Part shown: piece after piece, positions 7,077-14,553 of the stretch | Layout of the letters: every line of letters begins with the position of its first letter | Position numbering within the stretch: position 1 is the first letter of the stretch | Origin: Caulobacteraceae bacterium | GTDB lineage: Bacteria; Pseudomonadota; Alphaproteobacteria; Caulobacterales; Aquidulcibacteraceae | DNA: 37,500 bases | Assembly (NCBI GenBank): GCA_009773335.1 | Contig: WRPF01000027.1 | Location: forward strand, 1 to 37,500 | Direction: 5' to 3' | Program-made: the position numbers and the translations under genes | Notes under the pieces: model-generated | Told to the model about the DNA's origin: nothing | The model's input: the letters and a program-made list of their open reading frames with translations, nothing else | Database searches by the model: none

Positions 7077-7865
7077 ATGGAAACGCCCGAACAGAAACCT
7101 GACGCCCCGCGCCCGCGGGGGCTGGCGGCGCTCGCGGATTTTGTGACCAACATGGACGCCCGCGCGTGGCGCGCCGTTTGGATCACGCTGGCGATGTTCG
7201 TCGTGGTGGGCGCGATGCTGGTGGTGGGCCGCCTCGTCCTCGGCGATCAGATCGAGATCGCGGTGAAGTCCTGGCTCGGCGGCGCGGAACGGGGCCACTG
7301 GGCGCTGCCGGCCGCCATCCTCGCCTTCACGATCGCGGCCTTCGTCGGTGCGCCGCAGTTCGTGCTCATCGGGGCCTGCGTCATCGCTTTCGGGCCGGAA
7401 CGCGGCTTCTGGTATGCGTGGATCGCCACCATCGCCTCGGGCGCGGTGACGTATTTCACAGCGCGCTTCTCCGGGGCGCAGAAGATCGTCGCGCGCTACA
7501 GCGGCGCCACCGGCGGGCGTTTCACGCGCTTCATGGGCAACGCGCGCAACGCCTTTTTCGCCTCGATGATCGTGCGGATGCTGCCCACGGCGCCGTTCAT
7601 TGTCGTCAACATGAGCATGGCGGTGGCGGGGATGCCGTTCCTGCCGTTCATCCTCGGGCTCGCGGCGGGCGTCGCGCCCAAGACCGCCATCGTCGCTTTC
7701 GCGGGCGACGGGATCATGGATGCGCTCGAGGGCAATGTGGGCGCGGCGGCGCTGGGCGGGGGCATCGCCATCGCGATCTGGTTCGTGGCTGTGGTGCTGG
7801 TGCGCCGGTTCGTGCGCAATCCGGCGACGGAACCGCCAGAATCAACCCCTTCGCCGCCAAACTGA
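7077..7865 (+). CDS. TVP38/TMEM64 (VTT-domain) inner-membrane protein
   Basis: A 262-residue polytopic membrane protein of the DedA/VTT superfamily. It has a charged N-terminus, a first membrane helix near residues 35-57, and the central VTT domain: 'FTIAAFVGAPQFVLIGACVIAFGPERGFW', then 'FFASMIVRMLPTAPFIVVNM' with the conserved R-x-x-P, and a long C-terminal helix 'GGGIAIAIWFVAVVLVRRFV'. Members are linked to lipid scrambling and membrane homeostasis in other organisms; no substrate can be inferred here. It follows the SRPBCC gene after 58 bp and may be in the same transcript. It ends 51 bp before the leuA promoter. Confidence 0.85.
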   Translation: METPEQKPDAPRPRGLAALADFVTNMDARAWRAVWITLAMFVVVGAMLVVGRLVLGDQIEIAVKSWLGGAERGHWALPAAILAFTIAAFVGAPQFVLIGACVIAFGPERGFWYAWIATIASGAVTYFTARFSGAQKIVARYSGATGGRFTRFMGNARNAFFASMIVRMLPTAPFIVVNMSMAVAGMPFLPFILGLAAGVAPKTAIVAFAGDGIMDALEGNVGAAALGGGIAIAIWFVAVVLVRRFVRNPATEPPESTPSPPN

Positions 7866-7915
7866 GGCAAGACCCACCCGGCACAGCGATCCAGCCGGGA
7901 GGCGGCGCAAAAACA

Positions 7916-7944
7916 TTGCGCCGAAGTCGCATTTCGGCTATCTG
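7916..7944 (+). promoter_or_regulatory. Probable leuA leader promoter
   Basis: TTGCGC (7916-7921), a 17-bp spacer and TATCTG (7939-7944) form a reasonable sigma-70-type promoter. Transcription would start about 7 bp later, at or next to the ATG of the Leu-rich leader peptide at 7951, giving a leaderless leader-peptide mRNA. The -35 overlaps the right arm of a small inverted repeat, GGCGCAA (7904-7910) / TTGCGCC (7916-7922), which could be an operator or the end of the previous transcript. Confidence 0.45.
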
Positions 7945-7950
7945 ACCCGC

Positions 7951-8028
7951 ATGATCCGTCCCCGGACCCCCGCGCTTCTGCTCCTTCTGGGCCTTAGTTG
8001 CCCCCGGGCGCGCTTGTCCCTGGCCTGA
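7951..8028 (+). CDS. Leucine-rich leader peptide of leuA (attenuator peptide)
   Basis: A 25-codon ORF just before leuA: MIRPRTPALLLLLGLSCPRA followed by RLSLA and TGA. Eight of 25 codons are leucine, with a run of five (CTT CTG CTC CTT CTG) and three more. Ribosome stalling at such a run when charged Leu-tRNA is short is the classic sensing step of branched-chain amino-acid operons. Leader-peptide attenuation of leuA is described for proteobacteria, including alphaproteobacteria. No Shine-Dalgarno is visible, and a -10-like box ends 6 bp before the ATG, so it may be translated as a leaderless message. The ORF runs into the stem of the terminator-like hairpin (8001-8047), as required for control. 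Confidence 0.75.
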   Translation: MIRPRTPALLLLLGLSCPRARLSLA

Positions 8029-8047
8029 CGGCCACGCGCTTCGGGGG
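8001..8047 (+). terminator. leuA attenuator hairpin
   Basis: CCCCCGGGCGCG (8001-8012) pairs with CGCGCTTCGGGGG (8035-8047), using two G-U pairs and one bulge. Inside it, TGGCC (8021-8025) pairs with GGCCA (8030-8034) around TGAC. The stem is followed by TTTCGGTTT, an interrupted U tract. It overlaps the end of the leader ORF, so ribosome position can decide whether it forms. A competing pairing is possible between the C-rich segment near 7960-7974 and the G-rich 3' arm. No folding calculation was done. Confidence 0.6.
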
Positions 8048-8080
8048 TTTCGGTTTCCACCCCTTTGAGGAGCGCCCGCC

Positions 8081-9622
8081 ATGCCGGCACACGTAAAGAT
8101 CTTCGACACCACCATGCGCGACGGGGAGCAGTCCCCCGGCGCTTCCATGACCCTCGACGAGAAGCTGGAGCTGGCCCAGTGGCTCGACGCCACCGGCGTC
8201 GATGTCATCGAGGCGGGCTTTCCGATCTCCTCCAACGGCGATTTCGAGGCCGTCCGCGCGGTCGCGGGCGTGGTGAAGGAAAGCGTCGTCTGCGGCCTGT
8301 CGCGCGCCGGCGCCAAGGACATCGACCGCTGCTGGGAAGCCATCAGGGGCGCACAGCGCCCGCGCATCCACTCGTTCCTGTCCACTTCGCCCATCCACCG
8401 CAAGCACAAGCTGCAGATGGATCAGGACCAGGTGCTCGACGCGATCACGTTCTCGGTCTCCCATGCGCGAAATCTCTGCGACGACGTGGAGTGGAGCGCC
8501 GAGGACGCCACGCGCACGGAGCGCGATTTCCTGCGCCGCTGCGTCGAGGCCGCGATCAAGGCCGGCGCCACCACCATCAACGTGCCCGACACCGTCGGCT
8601 ATTCGTTCCCGCAGGAATACGGCGAGATCTTCGCCGACCTCATCGCCAGCGTGCCGGGCGCCGACAAGGTGGTGTTCTCCGCGCACTGCCACAACGATCT
8701 CGGCCTCGCGGTGGCGAACTCGATCGCTGCGGTGATGGCGGGCGCGCGCCAGATCGAATGCGCGATCAACGGCCTCGGCGAACGCGCGGGCAATGCGGCG
8801 CTGGAAGAAGTGGTGATGGCGCTGCGCGTACGCGGCGACGTGCTGCCGTATGAAACGAAAATCGACTCCACGCGCCTGATGCGCGCGAGCCAGATGGTCA
8901 GCCGCATCACCGGCTTTCCCGTGCAGTACAACAAAGCCATCGTCGGCAAGAACGCGTTCAGCCACGAAAGCGGCATCCATCAGGACGGCATGCTGAAGAA
9001 CGCCCAGACCTACGAGATCATGCGGCCGGAGGATGTCGGGCAGGGCGGCACGTCGCTGGTGCTGGGCAAGCTCTCGGGCCGCGCGGCGTTCAAGGACAAG
9101 CTGGCCGACCTCGGCTACGAACTGGCCGCGAACGAATTCCAGGATGCGTTCACGCGCTTCAAGGAACTCGCTGACCGCAAGCGCCACGTCTACGACGACG
9201 ACATCATCGCGCTGGTCGACGACCAGATCGCCCACAGCCATGACGCCATCCAGGTGAAGCGCCTGCGCGTCGTCGCCGGCACCGAGGGCCCGCAGACCGC
9301 CGAGCTCGATCTCGAGATCGACGGCGAACACCGCTGGACCACCGCGCGCGGCAACGGCCCGGTGGACGCGATCTTCGCCGCGATCCGCTCGCTCATTCCG
9401 CATGATGCAAAACTCGATCTCTATCAGGTCCATGCCGTCACCGAGGGCACGGACGCGCAGGCCGAAGTCAGCGTCAGGCTGATAGAGAACGGCCGCGTCG
9501 GCGCCGCGCGCGCCGCAGACGCCGATACGCTCGTGGCGAGCGCGAAGGCCTATGTAGCGGCGCTCAACCGCCTCGCGGCGAAGCGCGCGAAGGGGCAGGA
9601 CGCTCAGGAAAGCGCGGCCTGA
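8081..9622 (+). CDS. leuA: 2-isopropylmalate synthase
   Basis: A 513-residue enzyme condensing acetyl-CoA and 2-oxoisovalerate, the first committed step of leucine synthesis. The catalytic TIM barrel opens with 'IFDTTMRDGEQSPGASM' (residues 7-23, R-D and E of the active site). The metal-binding 'FSAHCHNDLGLAVANS' (H-x-H) is near residue 205, and 'INGLGERAGNAALEEVVMAL' and 'HESGIHQDGMLKN' follow. The C-terminal leucine-binding regulatory domain (about residues 385-500) includes 'DLYQVHAVTEGTDAQAEVSV'. Length is that of the bacterial LeuA1 type. GAGGAG lies about 10 bp before the ATG. It is preceded by a Leu-rich leader peptide and hairpin. No other leu gene is adjacent, so it is a stand-alone unit here. 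Confidence 0.97.
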   Translation: MPAHVKIFDTTMRDGEQSPGASMTLDEKLELAQWLDATGVDVIEAGFPISSNGDFEAVRAVAGVVKESVVCGLSRAGAKDIDRCWEAIRGAQRPRIHSFLSTSPIHRKHKLQMDQDQVLDAITFSVSHARNLCDDVEWSAEDATRTERDFLRRCVEAAIKAGATTINVPDTVGYSFPQEYGEIFADLIASVPGADKVVFSAHCHNDLGLAVANSIAAVMAGARQIECAINGLGERAGNAALEEVVMALRVRGDVLPYETKIDSTRLMRASQMVSRITGFPVQYNKAIVGKNAFSHESGIHQDGMLKNAQTYEIMRPEDVGQGGTSLVLGKLSGRAAFKDKLADLGYELAANEFQDAFTRFKELADRKRHVYDDDIIALVDDQIAHSHDAIQVKRLRVVAGTEGPQTAELDLEIDGEHRWTTARGNGPVDAIFAAIRSLIPHDAKLDLYQVHAVTEGTDAQAEVSVRLIENGRVGAARAADADTLVASAKAYVAALNRLAAKRAKGQDAQESAA

Positions 9623-9708
9623 CCGGCGCATTGACACCCTGATTTTCGCTCGCCAGTATCATCCGAAAGAAATGCGCGCGACGCGCATTCTGGGATGGTG
9701 GGGGAATC

Positions 9709-10836
9709 ATGCGTCTCGTTGTTTCGGCAACCCTTGCGGTTGCGCTTGCCGCCTGCGCGACTGCGACTCCGATTCCCGCGATGCGGCCGTTGACGTCATC
9801 ACACATCGAAACGATGGGCGCGACGCCGGTCACGGTATCACAGAACAACAACGGCATCGAAAAGAGCTGGTTCTTCACCTCCACCGCGGCCGCCGGCGCC
9901 GCGTACGGGCTGATCGGCGCGCTCGTGACGGTGGCGATGGACGCGATCATCAACGCCGGTCCGTCGCGGCGCGCGCAGAAGGCCGCCGACGAAATGGCGG
10001 AACTCATGTCGGTGGATACGCTGAACGCGTCGCTGGCCGAGAAAATTCGCCAGCACGTTCCCGCGGAGGCGCCGGGACCCGGCGTGACCTTCTCCGGCGT
10101 GCAGTCGGTGCAGCGCCTCGGGGTCTCGACCGTCGACAACGACGTCGTCGACATCTCGGTGAGCTACACGCTGTCGGAGGATTCAAGCACCCTGCGGGTG
10201 ATCGCGGCGGCGTCGTACCAGAACACGGCCACGCCTTACGCCCCGCCCTACCAGTTCAAGGGCGCGGTTCCGAAAACCGAGACCCGCGGCCCGGCCTACC
10301 GCAACTGGTTCACCTATTATTCCGCGCAATTGCCCGTGCCGACCCTGACGCCGGAACTGCGTGAACGCCTGATCGCCTCGATCCAGGACAGCGCGCGCGA
10401 CGAGAGCGGCGCACTTCCCGCGGAAGGCGCCGACGGGTTCAAGTCCATGAGCAAGGAACTGGAAAACGCCCGCGACGACAAGCTGACGAAGGACGAGATC
10501 GCGATCTTCCTCACGCGCGAATGGCTGCGCGAGGACGGCGCACTGCTGCGCAAGGAGGTCGAGCAGGCGCATGAATTCGTCGCCCGCTACGTGCTGGCCG
10601 ATCTCAACCGTCCGGTCGCCCCCAGCATCGCCGGGCAGGACGAACTGCTGGAGACGATGGCGGATGAACGCACGGTGCGGCGCATCGGCACGGGGAGGGA
10701 CGCGGGCTCATACGTCTCTTCGGCGGGCGGCGTCGCCTCGTTCTCCACCTACGGCAACGCCATCGGGATTGCGCACGCGAACCAGGCGCGGATCAAGACC
10801 GTGCGCGAAGCGGCGCGCGCCACGGCGGCGCGGTGA
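9709..10836 (+). CDS. Putative lipoprotein of unknown function
   Basis: A 375-residue protein I do not recognise. The N-terminus is a lipoprotein signal: 'MRLVVSATLAVALAACATAT' with lipobox LAAC and cysteine 16. After a Ser/Thr-rich linker is a glycine/alanine-rich hydrophobic stretch (about residues 63-86, 'STAAAGAAYGLIGALVTVAM') that could insert in or pack on a membrane. The remaining soluble part looks alpha/beta ('DVVDISVSYTLSEDSSTLRV') and then helical and charged near residues 245-305. No catalytic motif is seen. The next gene (10869) also encodes a lipoprotein, 32 bp downstream, so the pair is probably an operon. A TTGACA at 9631-9636 and TATCAT at 9657-9662 may be its promoter, though the spacer is long. 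Confidence 0.75.
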   Translation: MRLVVSATLAVALAACATATPIPAMRPLTSSHIETMGATPVTVSQNNNGIEKSWFFTSTAAAGAAYGLIGALVTVAMDAIINAGPSRRAQKAADEMAELMSVDTLNASLAEKIRQHVPAEAPGPGVTFSGVQSVQRLGVSTVDNDVVDISVSYTLSEDSSTLRVIAAASYQNTATPYAPPYQFKGAVPKTETRGPAYRNWFTYYSAQLPVPTLTPELRERLIASIQDSARDESGALPAEGADGFKSMSKELENARDDKLTKDEIAIFLTREWLREDGALLRKEVEQAHEFVARYVLADLNRPVAPSIAGQDELLETMADERTVRRIGTGRDAGSYVSSAGGVASFSTYGNAIGIAHANQARIKTVREAARATAAR

Positions 10837-10868
10837 ACGGTCGGCGCGACCGGTCGGAGGGGTGGAGC

Positions 10869-11366
10869 ATGCGGCTTGATTCAGCGGCGCGCGCCGCGGG
10901 TGCGGCGCTTGTGGGGCTGGCGCTGGCGGCGTGTGCGACGCCGCCGCCCGTGTACCGGCCCATCGGTCCCAAGACGGCTCTGGGATACCGGGACACGCCC
11001 AACGCCGACGGCAGCCACACCGTGCTCGTCGTCGCCCTGACCGCAGCAACCGCGCACGAATTCTGGGATCGCCGCGCGCATGAACTCTGCGGCGAGACAT
11101 TCCACAAGAACATCTTCCGCGCGGAAGTTCCCGTCGTGACCGTCCATGGCTACGCCTCGAACGGCTACAGCGGCGGCTCGTATGCGGTCGACCAGTACGG
11201 CTTGTTGCATCTTGAAGGCTATCTGCGTTGCGAAACCGCAGCGGCGACCGCCGAACCCGCCGTGAGCGCGCCGCCGGAAATCCCGGCCGTGACGATCGCG
11301 GAAACGCCCGCGCAGCCGCCTGCTGAAAGCGCGCCGCTCGCCGCGGCGACGCCCGTAACGCCCTGA
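10869..11366 (+). CDS. Small putative lipoprotein (possibly CC0125/CC1285-like)
   Basis: A 165-residue protein with a lipoprotein signal ending in LAAC (Cys about residue 22). The segment 'GYRDTPNADGSHTVLVVALT', followed by 'HEFWDRRAHELCGETF', resembles the G-Y-x-D-T ... R-A-x-E-L core of small Caulobacter lipoproteins, but this is a loose pattern match. Three cysteines remain in the mature part. The last 45 residues are Ala/Pro/Glu-rich and probably disordered. I start at 10869 because it places the signal at the N-terminus and has GGAGGGGTGGAG upstream; an ATG at 10833 is less likely. It lies 32 bp after the larger lipoprotein gene. Confidence 0.75.
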   Translation: MRLDSAARAAGAALVGLALAACATPPPVYRPIGPKTALGYRDTPNADGSHTVLVVALTAATAHEFWDRRAHELCGETFHKNIFRAEVPVVTVHGYASNGYSGGSYAVDQYGLLHLEGYLRCETAAATAEPAVSAPPEIPAVTIAETPAQPPAESAPLAAATPVTP

Positions 11367-11495
11367 ACCAGAGCCTCCGCTGGGGAAGGCGCGCGCCGGT
11401 GTCGCATGACGCGTGCGCGCATGCCGGCTGCAATCGGCGCACGGGTGTGCTCATCTGACGACATACCCCGCGATCAAGCGGGGGGGGAGGCCGCG

Positions 11496-11939
11496 ATGGA
11501 TCTCGGCGCCAAGAAAGCGTTGCTCGACGTGATCCTGCAGCGCGCGGCCGACCAGCTCGGCGATCTCACGCCGCATGTCATGGACGCATTCTATCGCCGC
11601 TTTCCCGACGCGAAGCTGCGCTTTGCGGATCTCGCGAATGGCGAACGCCTCAAGCTTGAACAGCAGATGGTCGAGCAGGCGCTCTATTGCTTGATGGTCT
11701 GGCTCGATGGCCGGCCCCAGATCGAGATCATCTTCCACACCACCATTCCCCACCACGCGCAGACGCTCAGCGTGCGCCCGGAGCTGTTTTCCGAACTGAT
11801 CGCTGCGGTGCACGCGACGATCGCCGCGACCATCCCGGCGCAGGAAACCGAGGAAACGGCGGTCTGGAACGAACTCCACGCCGGCATGAAGGCGCTGATC
11901 GCCGACATCGTCGCGCAGAACGGACTGGTCGCGGCCTGA
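11496..11939 (+). CDS. Globin-like protein
   Basis: A 147-residue, all-helical protein that reads like a single-domain globin. Features are 'MDAFYRRFPDAKLRFADL' (helix B to CD1 Phe region), a long helix 'KLEQQMVEQALYCLMVWLDG', then 'IPHHAQTLSVRPELFSELIA', where one of the two histidines sits where the proximal (F8) haem ligand belongs. A final part, 'ETAVWNELHAGMKALIADIV', has the Trp found in the H helix of many bacterial globins. The His-to-Val spacing is one residue longer than in flavohaemoglobins, so the match is not perfect. The start at 11496 has a strong GGGGGGAGG just upstream; CCCCGC/GCGGGG (11466-11483) could fold next to it. A cytochrome c gene is convergent downstream. Confidence 0.5.
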   Translation: MDLGAKKALLDVILQRAADQLGDLTPHVMDAFYRRFPDAKLRFADLANGERLKLEQQMVEQALYCLMVWLDGRPQIEIIFHTTIPHHAQTLSVRPELFSELIAAVHATIAATIPAQETEETAVWNELHAGMKALIADIVAQNGLVAA

Positions 11940-11982
11940 AAGCGTCTGCAGGCGCGCTTCTCCGTTGAGCTTTTGCGGCGCG

Positions 11983-12339
11983 TTATCCGCGCACGCCGTC
12001 GCCCTTCAGCGTTTCCAGATAGGCCGAGAGATCGCGTGCCTGTTCGGGCGTCACCACGATATTCGGCATGCTCGGATGCGCCGAGTGCAGCCAGACATTG
12101 AGCGCCATCGTGTTCATGCCGGGCATCCGGCCGATCGCCTCGAAGGGCGGCGCGGCGGGGTTCGGCGAGGCGGTTCCCGGCGTCACCGCGTGGCAGGCGG
12201 CGCAGACCTCCTGTGCGAACGCGAGCCCCCGCGCCACAGCGGGATCGGCGGCGGGGACAGGCGCTGCCTCCTGCGCCGGCGGCGCGCAGACACAGGCCGT
12301 GGCAAGGCAAAGCGCCGCGAGCAGGATCAGCCGTCGCAT
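11983..12339 (-). CDS. Small exported c-type cytochrome
   Basis: A 118-residue protein with a signal at residues 1-18. A lipobox-like LATAC suggests either lipidation or simple export. A Pro/Ala-rich linker is followed by a single cytochrome c domain. The haem-binding CAACH is near residue 46, and the axial methionine is probably in 'HPSMPNIVVTP' near residue 89. It then ends with the typical helix 'EQARDLSAYLETLKG'. The fold is that of small class I cytochromes that shuttle electrons in the periplasm; the partner is unknown. It converges with the globin-like gene, and a repeat-rich gap lies upstream of it. Confidence 0.88.
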   Translation of the reverse strand: MRRLILLAALCLATACVCAPPAQEAAPVPAADPAVARGLAFAQEVCAACHAVTPGTASPNPAAPPFEAIGRMPGMNTMALNVWLHSAHPSMPNIVVTPEQARDLSAYLETLKGDGVRG

Positions 12340-12440
12340 CCGTACCTCCCCTATGCATCCCCGGTCGGTGGTCGCGACCGGGCAGGGACATCATCGACGC
12401 AAACGCGCGCGGCGCGTTGATCGGGGTCAAAGGCGGCGCG

Positions 12441-12478
12441 CAGCCGCGAAAGTGTGGGAACGAACGCGCGCGTCACCT
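12441..12478 (+). repeat. Imperfect direct repeat, copy 1
   Basis: Shares GCGAAAGTG and GCGCGCGTCACC with 12691-12728, in the same order and orientation and with near-equal spacing. The two lie 250 bp apart in a 633-bp stretch (12340-12972) in which I see no gene, only repeats. Confidence 0.55.
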
Positions 12479-12539
12479 TGGCGAATGGCGTGATCTCACG
12501 CCCTCCTCTCGAGAAACTTCTGCAAAAGTGCTTCACGCC

Positions 12540-12624
12540 CTCACCCTGAGCCTGTCGAAGGGCGAGGGCGCCTTGGCGTCGGCGTGCCAGCGATGCCCTC
12601 CTCCTTCGACAGGCTCAGGATGAG
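12540..12624. repeat. Inverted repeat with CCTGAGCCTGTCGAAGG arms
   Basis: Arm 1 (12540-12561) contains CCTGAGCCTGTCGAAGG and arm 2 (12603-12624) contains CCTTCGACAGGCTCAGG, 41 bp apart. Only one position differs between the 22-base arms. This arm sequence is a familiar dispersed intergenic palindrome in alphaproteobacterial genomes. It would form a long stem in RNA and is probably a REP-like or MITE-like element. Confidence 0.75.
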
Positions 12625-12690
12625 GGTTGAGATGGGGTGTTTTGCAGCGGTCTCATTGAGGGGAGGGAAAGATGAGTTTGCCGGCACGTG

Positions 12691-12728
12691 AGCTGCGAAA
12701 GTGCGGGGATAGATTGCGCGCGTCACCA
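12691..12728 (+). repeat. Imperfect direct repeat, copy 2
   Basis: Second copy of the unit at 12441-12478: GCGAAAGTG, a variable spacer, then GCGCGCGTCACC. It sits between the long inverted repeat and the first CCTCCCCC hairpin. Confidence 0.55.
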
Positions 12729-12755
12729 CACCAATCACCACATATTTCCGCGCCT

Positions 12756-12776
12756 CCTCCCCCTGCAAGGGGGAGG
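12756..12776. repeat. CCTCCCCC hairpin, copy 1
   Basis: CCTCCCCC (12756-12763) and GGGGGAGG (12769-12776) are perfect arms around TGCAA. A similar hairpin occurs at 12859-12879, so this is a repeated short palindrome and not a unique terminator. Confidence 0.6.
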
Positions 12777-12858
12777 TCGCGCAGGGGTCTGACGGGGCGA
12801 CGAAACGCTTGCATGACAAGGCGTTTTAATCGTCGCACACGCCGCCGCCCCCCTCCTG

Positions 12859-12879
12859 CCTCCCCCTTTCAGGGGGAGG
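12859..12879. repeat. CCTCCCCC hairpin, copy 2
   Basis: CCTCCCCCT (12859-12867) and AGGGGGAGG (12871-12879) are perfect 9-bp arms with loop TTC. It is the second copy of the short palindrome at 12756-12776, 94 bp before the hypothetical gene at 12973. Confidence 0.6.
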
Positions 12880-12972
12880 AAATGAGATTTCTTTCCACAA
12901 TCTATCCGACCGGACTCCCGATCATGGGATCATCGTCTCGTTTTCAACAGGCGATGGAGCCCGAACCTGTCC

Positions 12973-13473
12973 ATGCAGATCACCAGACCTCTCCGCAGCA
13001 GCATCGAAAAGATCAAAACCCACGTCCGGTCCCTCCGGATCTGGGTGCTGGAGGTGTTTGCGTGGTGGGTGCTGGGGTTTGGGACGCGCGAGGAGCGCAT
13101 CGATCTTCGCCGCGATATCCGTGACGCGCGCCGCGAGGTGCGGGAGCTTGTGTTCCTTTCGATGGTCTCGCGCATGACGTTCCAGAAGCGCACGCGGCGA
13201 TGGATGCGTCCGCCTTCGGCGCGCAGCGGCTTCCGCTACGCGCAACGCAGGCTGAATCTCATCCGCCTCTACACACGCGGACTCAAACTCGGATCGCTCC
13301 GCGACATTCGCGATGCGCTGAACGATTTCGAGCGCATCGTGCAACGCGCCATCGCGCGGGTTCCGAAAGGCGTCTCCACCGGCAGGCTCATCATCACCTG
13401 GAGCGCCGGCCCCTCCGCCGACGTAACCCCGTCGACAGCGGAAGTGGGCGCCCACGCACCAGACACGTCATGA
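12973..13473 (+). CDS. Basic hypothetical protein
   Basis: A 166-residue protein I do not recognise. It is rich in arginine (for example 'IDLRRDIRDARREVRELV' and 'FQKRTRRWMRPPSARSGFRY') and has one short hydrophobic segment near residues 23-36 ('IWVLEVFAWWVLGFG') that could lie on or in the membrane. The middle looks helical; the last 20 residues look disordered. High third-position GC through the reading frame supports coding. The start is uncertain, since no good Shine-Dalgarno is visible. It stands alone between the repeat-rich gap and a perfect 24-bp inverted repeat. A nucleic-acid- or lipid-binding role is possible from its charge, but nothing specific supports it. Confidence 0.5.
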   Translation: MQITRPLRSSIEKIKTHVRSLRIWVLEVFAWWVLGFGTREERIDLRRDIRDARREVRELVFLSMVSRMTFQKRTRRWMRPPSARSGFRYAQRRLNLIRLYTRGLKLGSLRDIRDALNDFERIVQRAIARVPKGVSTGRLIITWSAGPSADVTPSTAEVGAHAPDTS

Positions 13474-13486
13474 TGTCGGCGAGTGG

Positions 13487-13584
13487 GACCGCGCGTCTTC
13501 AGACGCGCATCAGGTATCTGACCAAACGCAAGATTCCCCGGAGTCTGGCGCCGCGGCCCCATGCGCGTCTGAAGACGCGCGGTC
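13487..13584. repeat. Perfect 24-bp inverted repeat
   Basis: The 24-base arms at 13487-13510 and 13561-13584 are exact reverse complements, each containing GCGCGTCTTCAGACGCGC, which is itself a palindrome. They are 50 bp apart. The exact identity suggests a recent or selected mobile palindrome, and the nested symmetry allows either one long stem or two short ones. It lies between the basic hypothetical gene and the DMT exporter, 14 bp after the former's stop. Confidence 0.8.
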
Positions 13585-13624
13585 GTGCTCGCCGGACGCC
13601 GCAAATCACCCCAGAAAGCCCCCA

Positions 13625-14524
13625 ATGCCGCTGACCTTCATCTGGATTCCCATCGTCGTTCTCGCCGCCGGTCTGCAGACCGCGCGCAACGCCGTGCAGC
13701 GCGGGCTGCTGGAGGAGGCGGGGCCATGGGGCGCCACGCTCGTGCGTTTCCTGTTCGGCCTGCCGTTCGCGGCTGTGTGGTACGCAGGCTGGGAAGCGGC
13801 GACGCCACGCGCGGACGCGCAGATGGACGCCGCCTTCTTCTTCGCCTGCGCCGTGGGCGCCGCCGCGCAGACCATCGCCACCGCGTCCTTGCTGGTCGCC
13901 ATGCGCCGATCGAGTTTCGCTGTCGGTTCGATCTTTTCCCAGGCGCGCCTGCCGCTGGCGGCGGTCATCGGCTTCGTGATGGGCGACGATCTCTCGCCCT
14001 TCGTGTGGATCGGCGTGTGCGTGGCCACGCTCGGACTTGTCCTGCTGAGCTGGCCGAAGGATGCGCGGTTCGGAAAGGGCGACTGGAGCGCGGCGGGGTT
14101 CGGCTTCGCGGCCGGCGCGCTCTTTGCGCTCTCGGCGAACGCGTTCCGCGCGGCGAGCCTCGAAAGCGCGCCGGGCGCGCCGTGGCTGGGGGCGGCGGTC
14201 ACGCTCGTGGTGGTGCAGGGGATGCAGGCGGGCGTGCTGTCGGCCTGGCTCGCGTGGCGCGACCGGCCGGCGCTGATGGCGGGGCTGAAGGCCTGGCGAC
14301 GCTCGATCGGGGCAGGCTTCACAGGCTTTGCGGCCTCGGCGCTCTGGTTCACCGCCTTCGGCATGGCGCCGGCGGCGGCGGTCAACGCGGTGGGCGTCTC
14401 CGAAATCCCCATCGCCGCGTGGGCCGGGCGCAGGCTGTTCCGGGAAAAGCTGACCCTGCGCCAGATTCTGGCCGCCTCGCTCACGGCCGCAGGCGTCGTC
14501 GCCTGCGCGCTGGGTTCCCTCTGA
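13625..14524 (+). CDS. EamA/DMT-family transporter
   Basis: A 299-residue inner-membrane protein with about ten predicted membrane helices arranged as two EamA repeats. Repeat 1 runs from '[20 protein letters not shown]' to '[18 protein letters not shown]', and repeat 2 from '[17 protein letters not shown]' to '[19 protein letters not shown]'. The family exports metabolites such as amino acids; the substrate cannot be inferred. The gene ends 29 bp before prfA, so the two may be cotranscribed. Another DMT protein is at 25298-26197, but it is not a close copy. Confidence 0.85.
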   Translation: MPLTFIWIPIVVLAAGLQTARNAVQRGLLEEAGPWGATLVRFLFGLPFAAVWYAGWEAATPRADAQMDAAFFFACAVGAAAQTIATASLLVAMRRSSFAVGSIFSQARLPLAAVIGFVMGDDLSPFVWIGVCVATLGLVLLSWPKDARFGKGDWSAAGFGFAAGALFALSANAFRAASLESAPGAPWLGAAVTLVVVQGMQAGVLSAWLAWRDRPALMAGLKAWRRSIGAGFTGFAASALWFTAFGMAPAAAVNAVGVSEIPIAAWAGRRLFREKLTLRQILAASLTAAGVVACALGSL

Positions 14525-14553
14525 ACCCCGCGCCCGCTAGAACCCCTCGCCCC

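Noticed and set aside
12540-12879. CRISPR-like array in the repeat-rich gap
   Set aside because: The repeats differ from each other and have unequal spacing; there are no regular spacers and no cas genes.
13585-14553. Apparent N-terminal extension of prfA through the DMT gene
   Set aside because: RF1 begins at 14554 by family length and sequence; upstream codons are an out-of-frame reading of the transporter gene.
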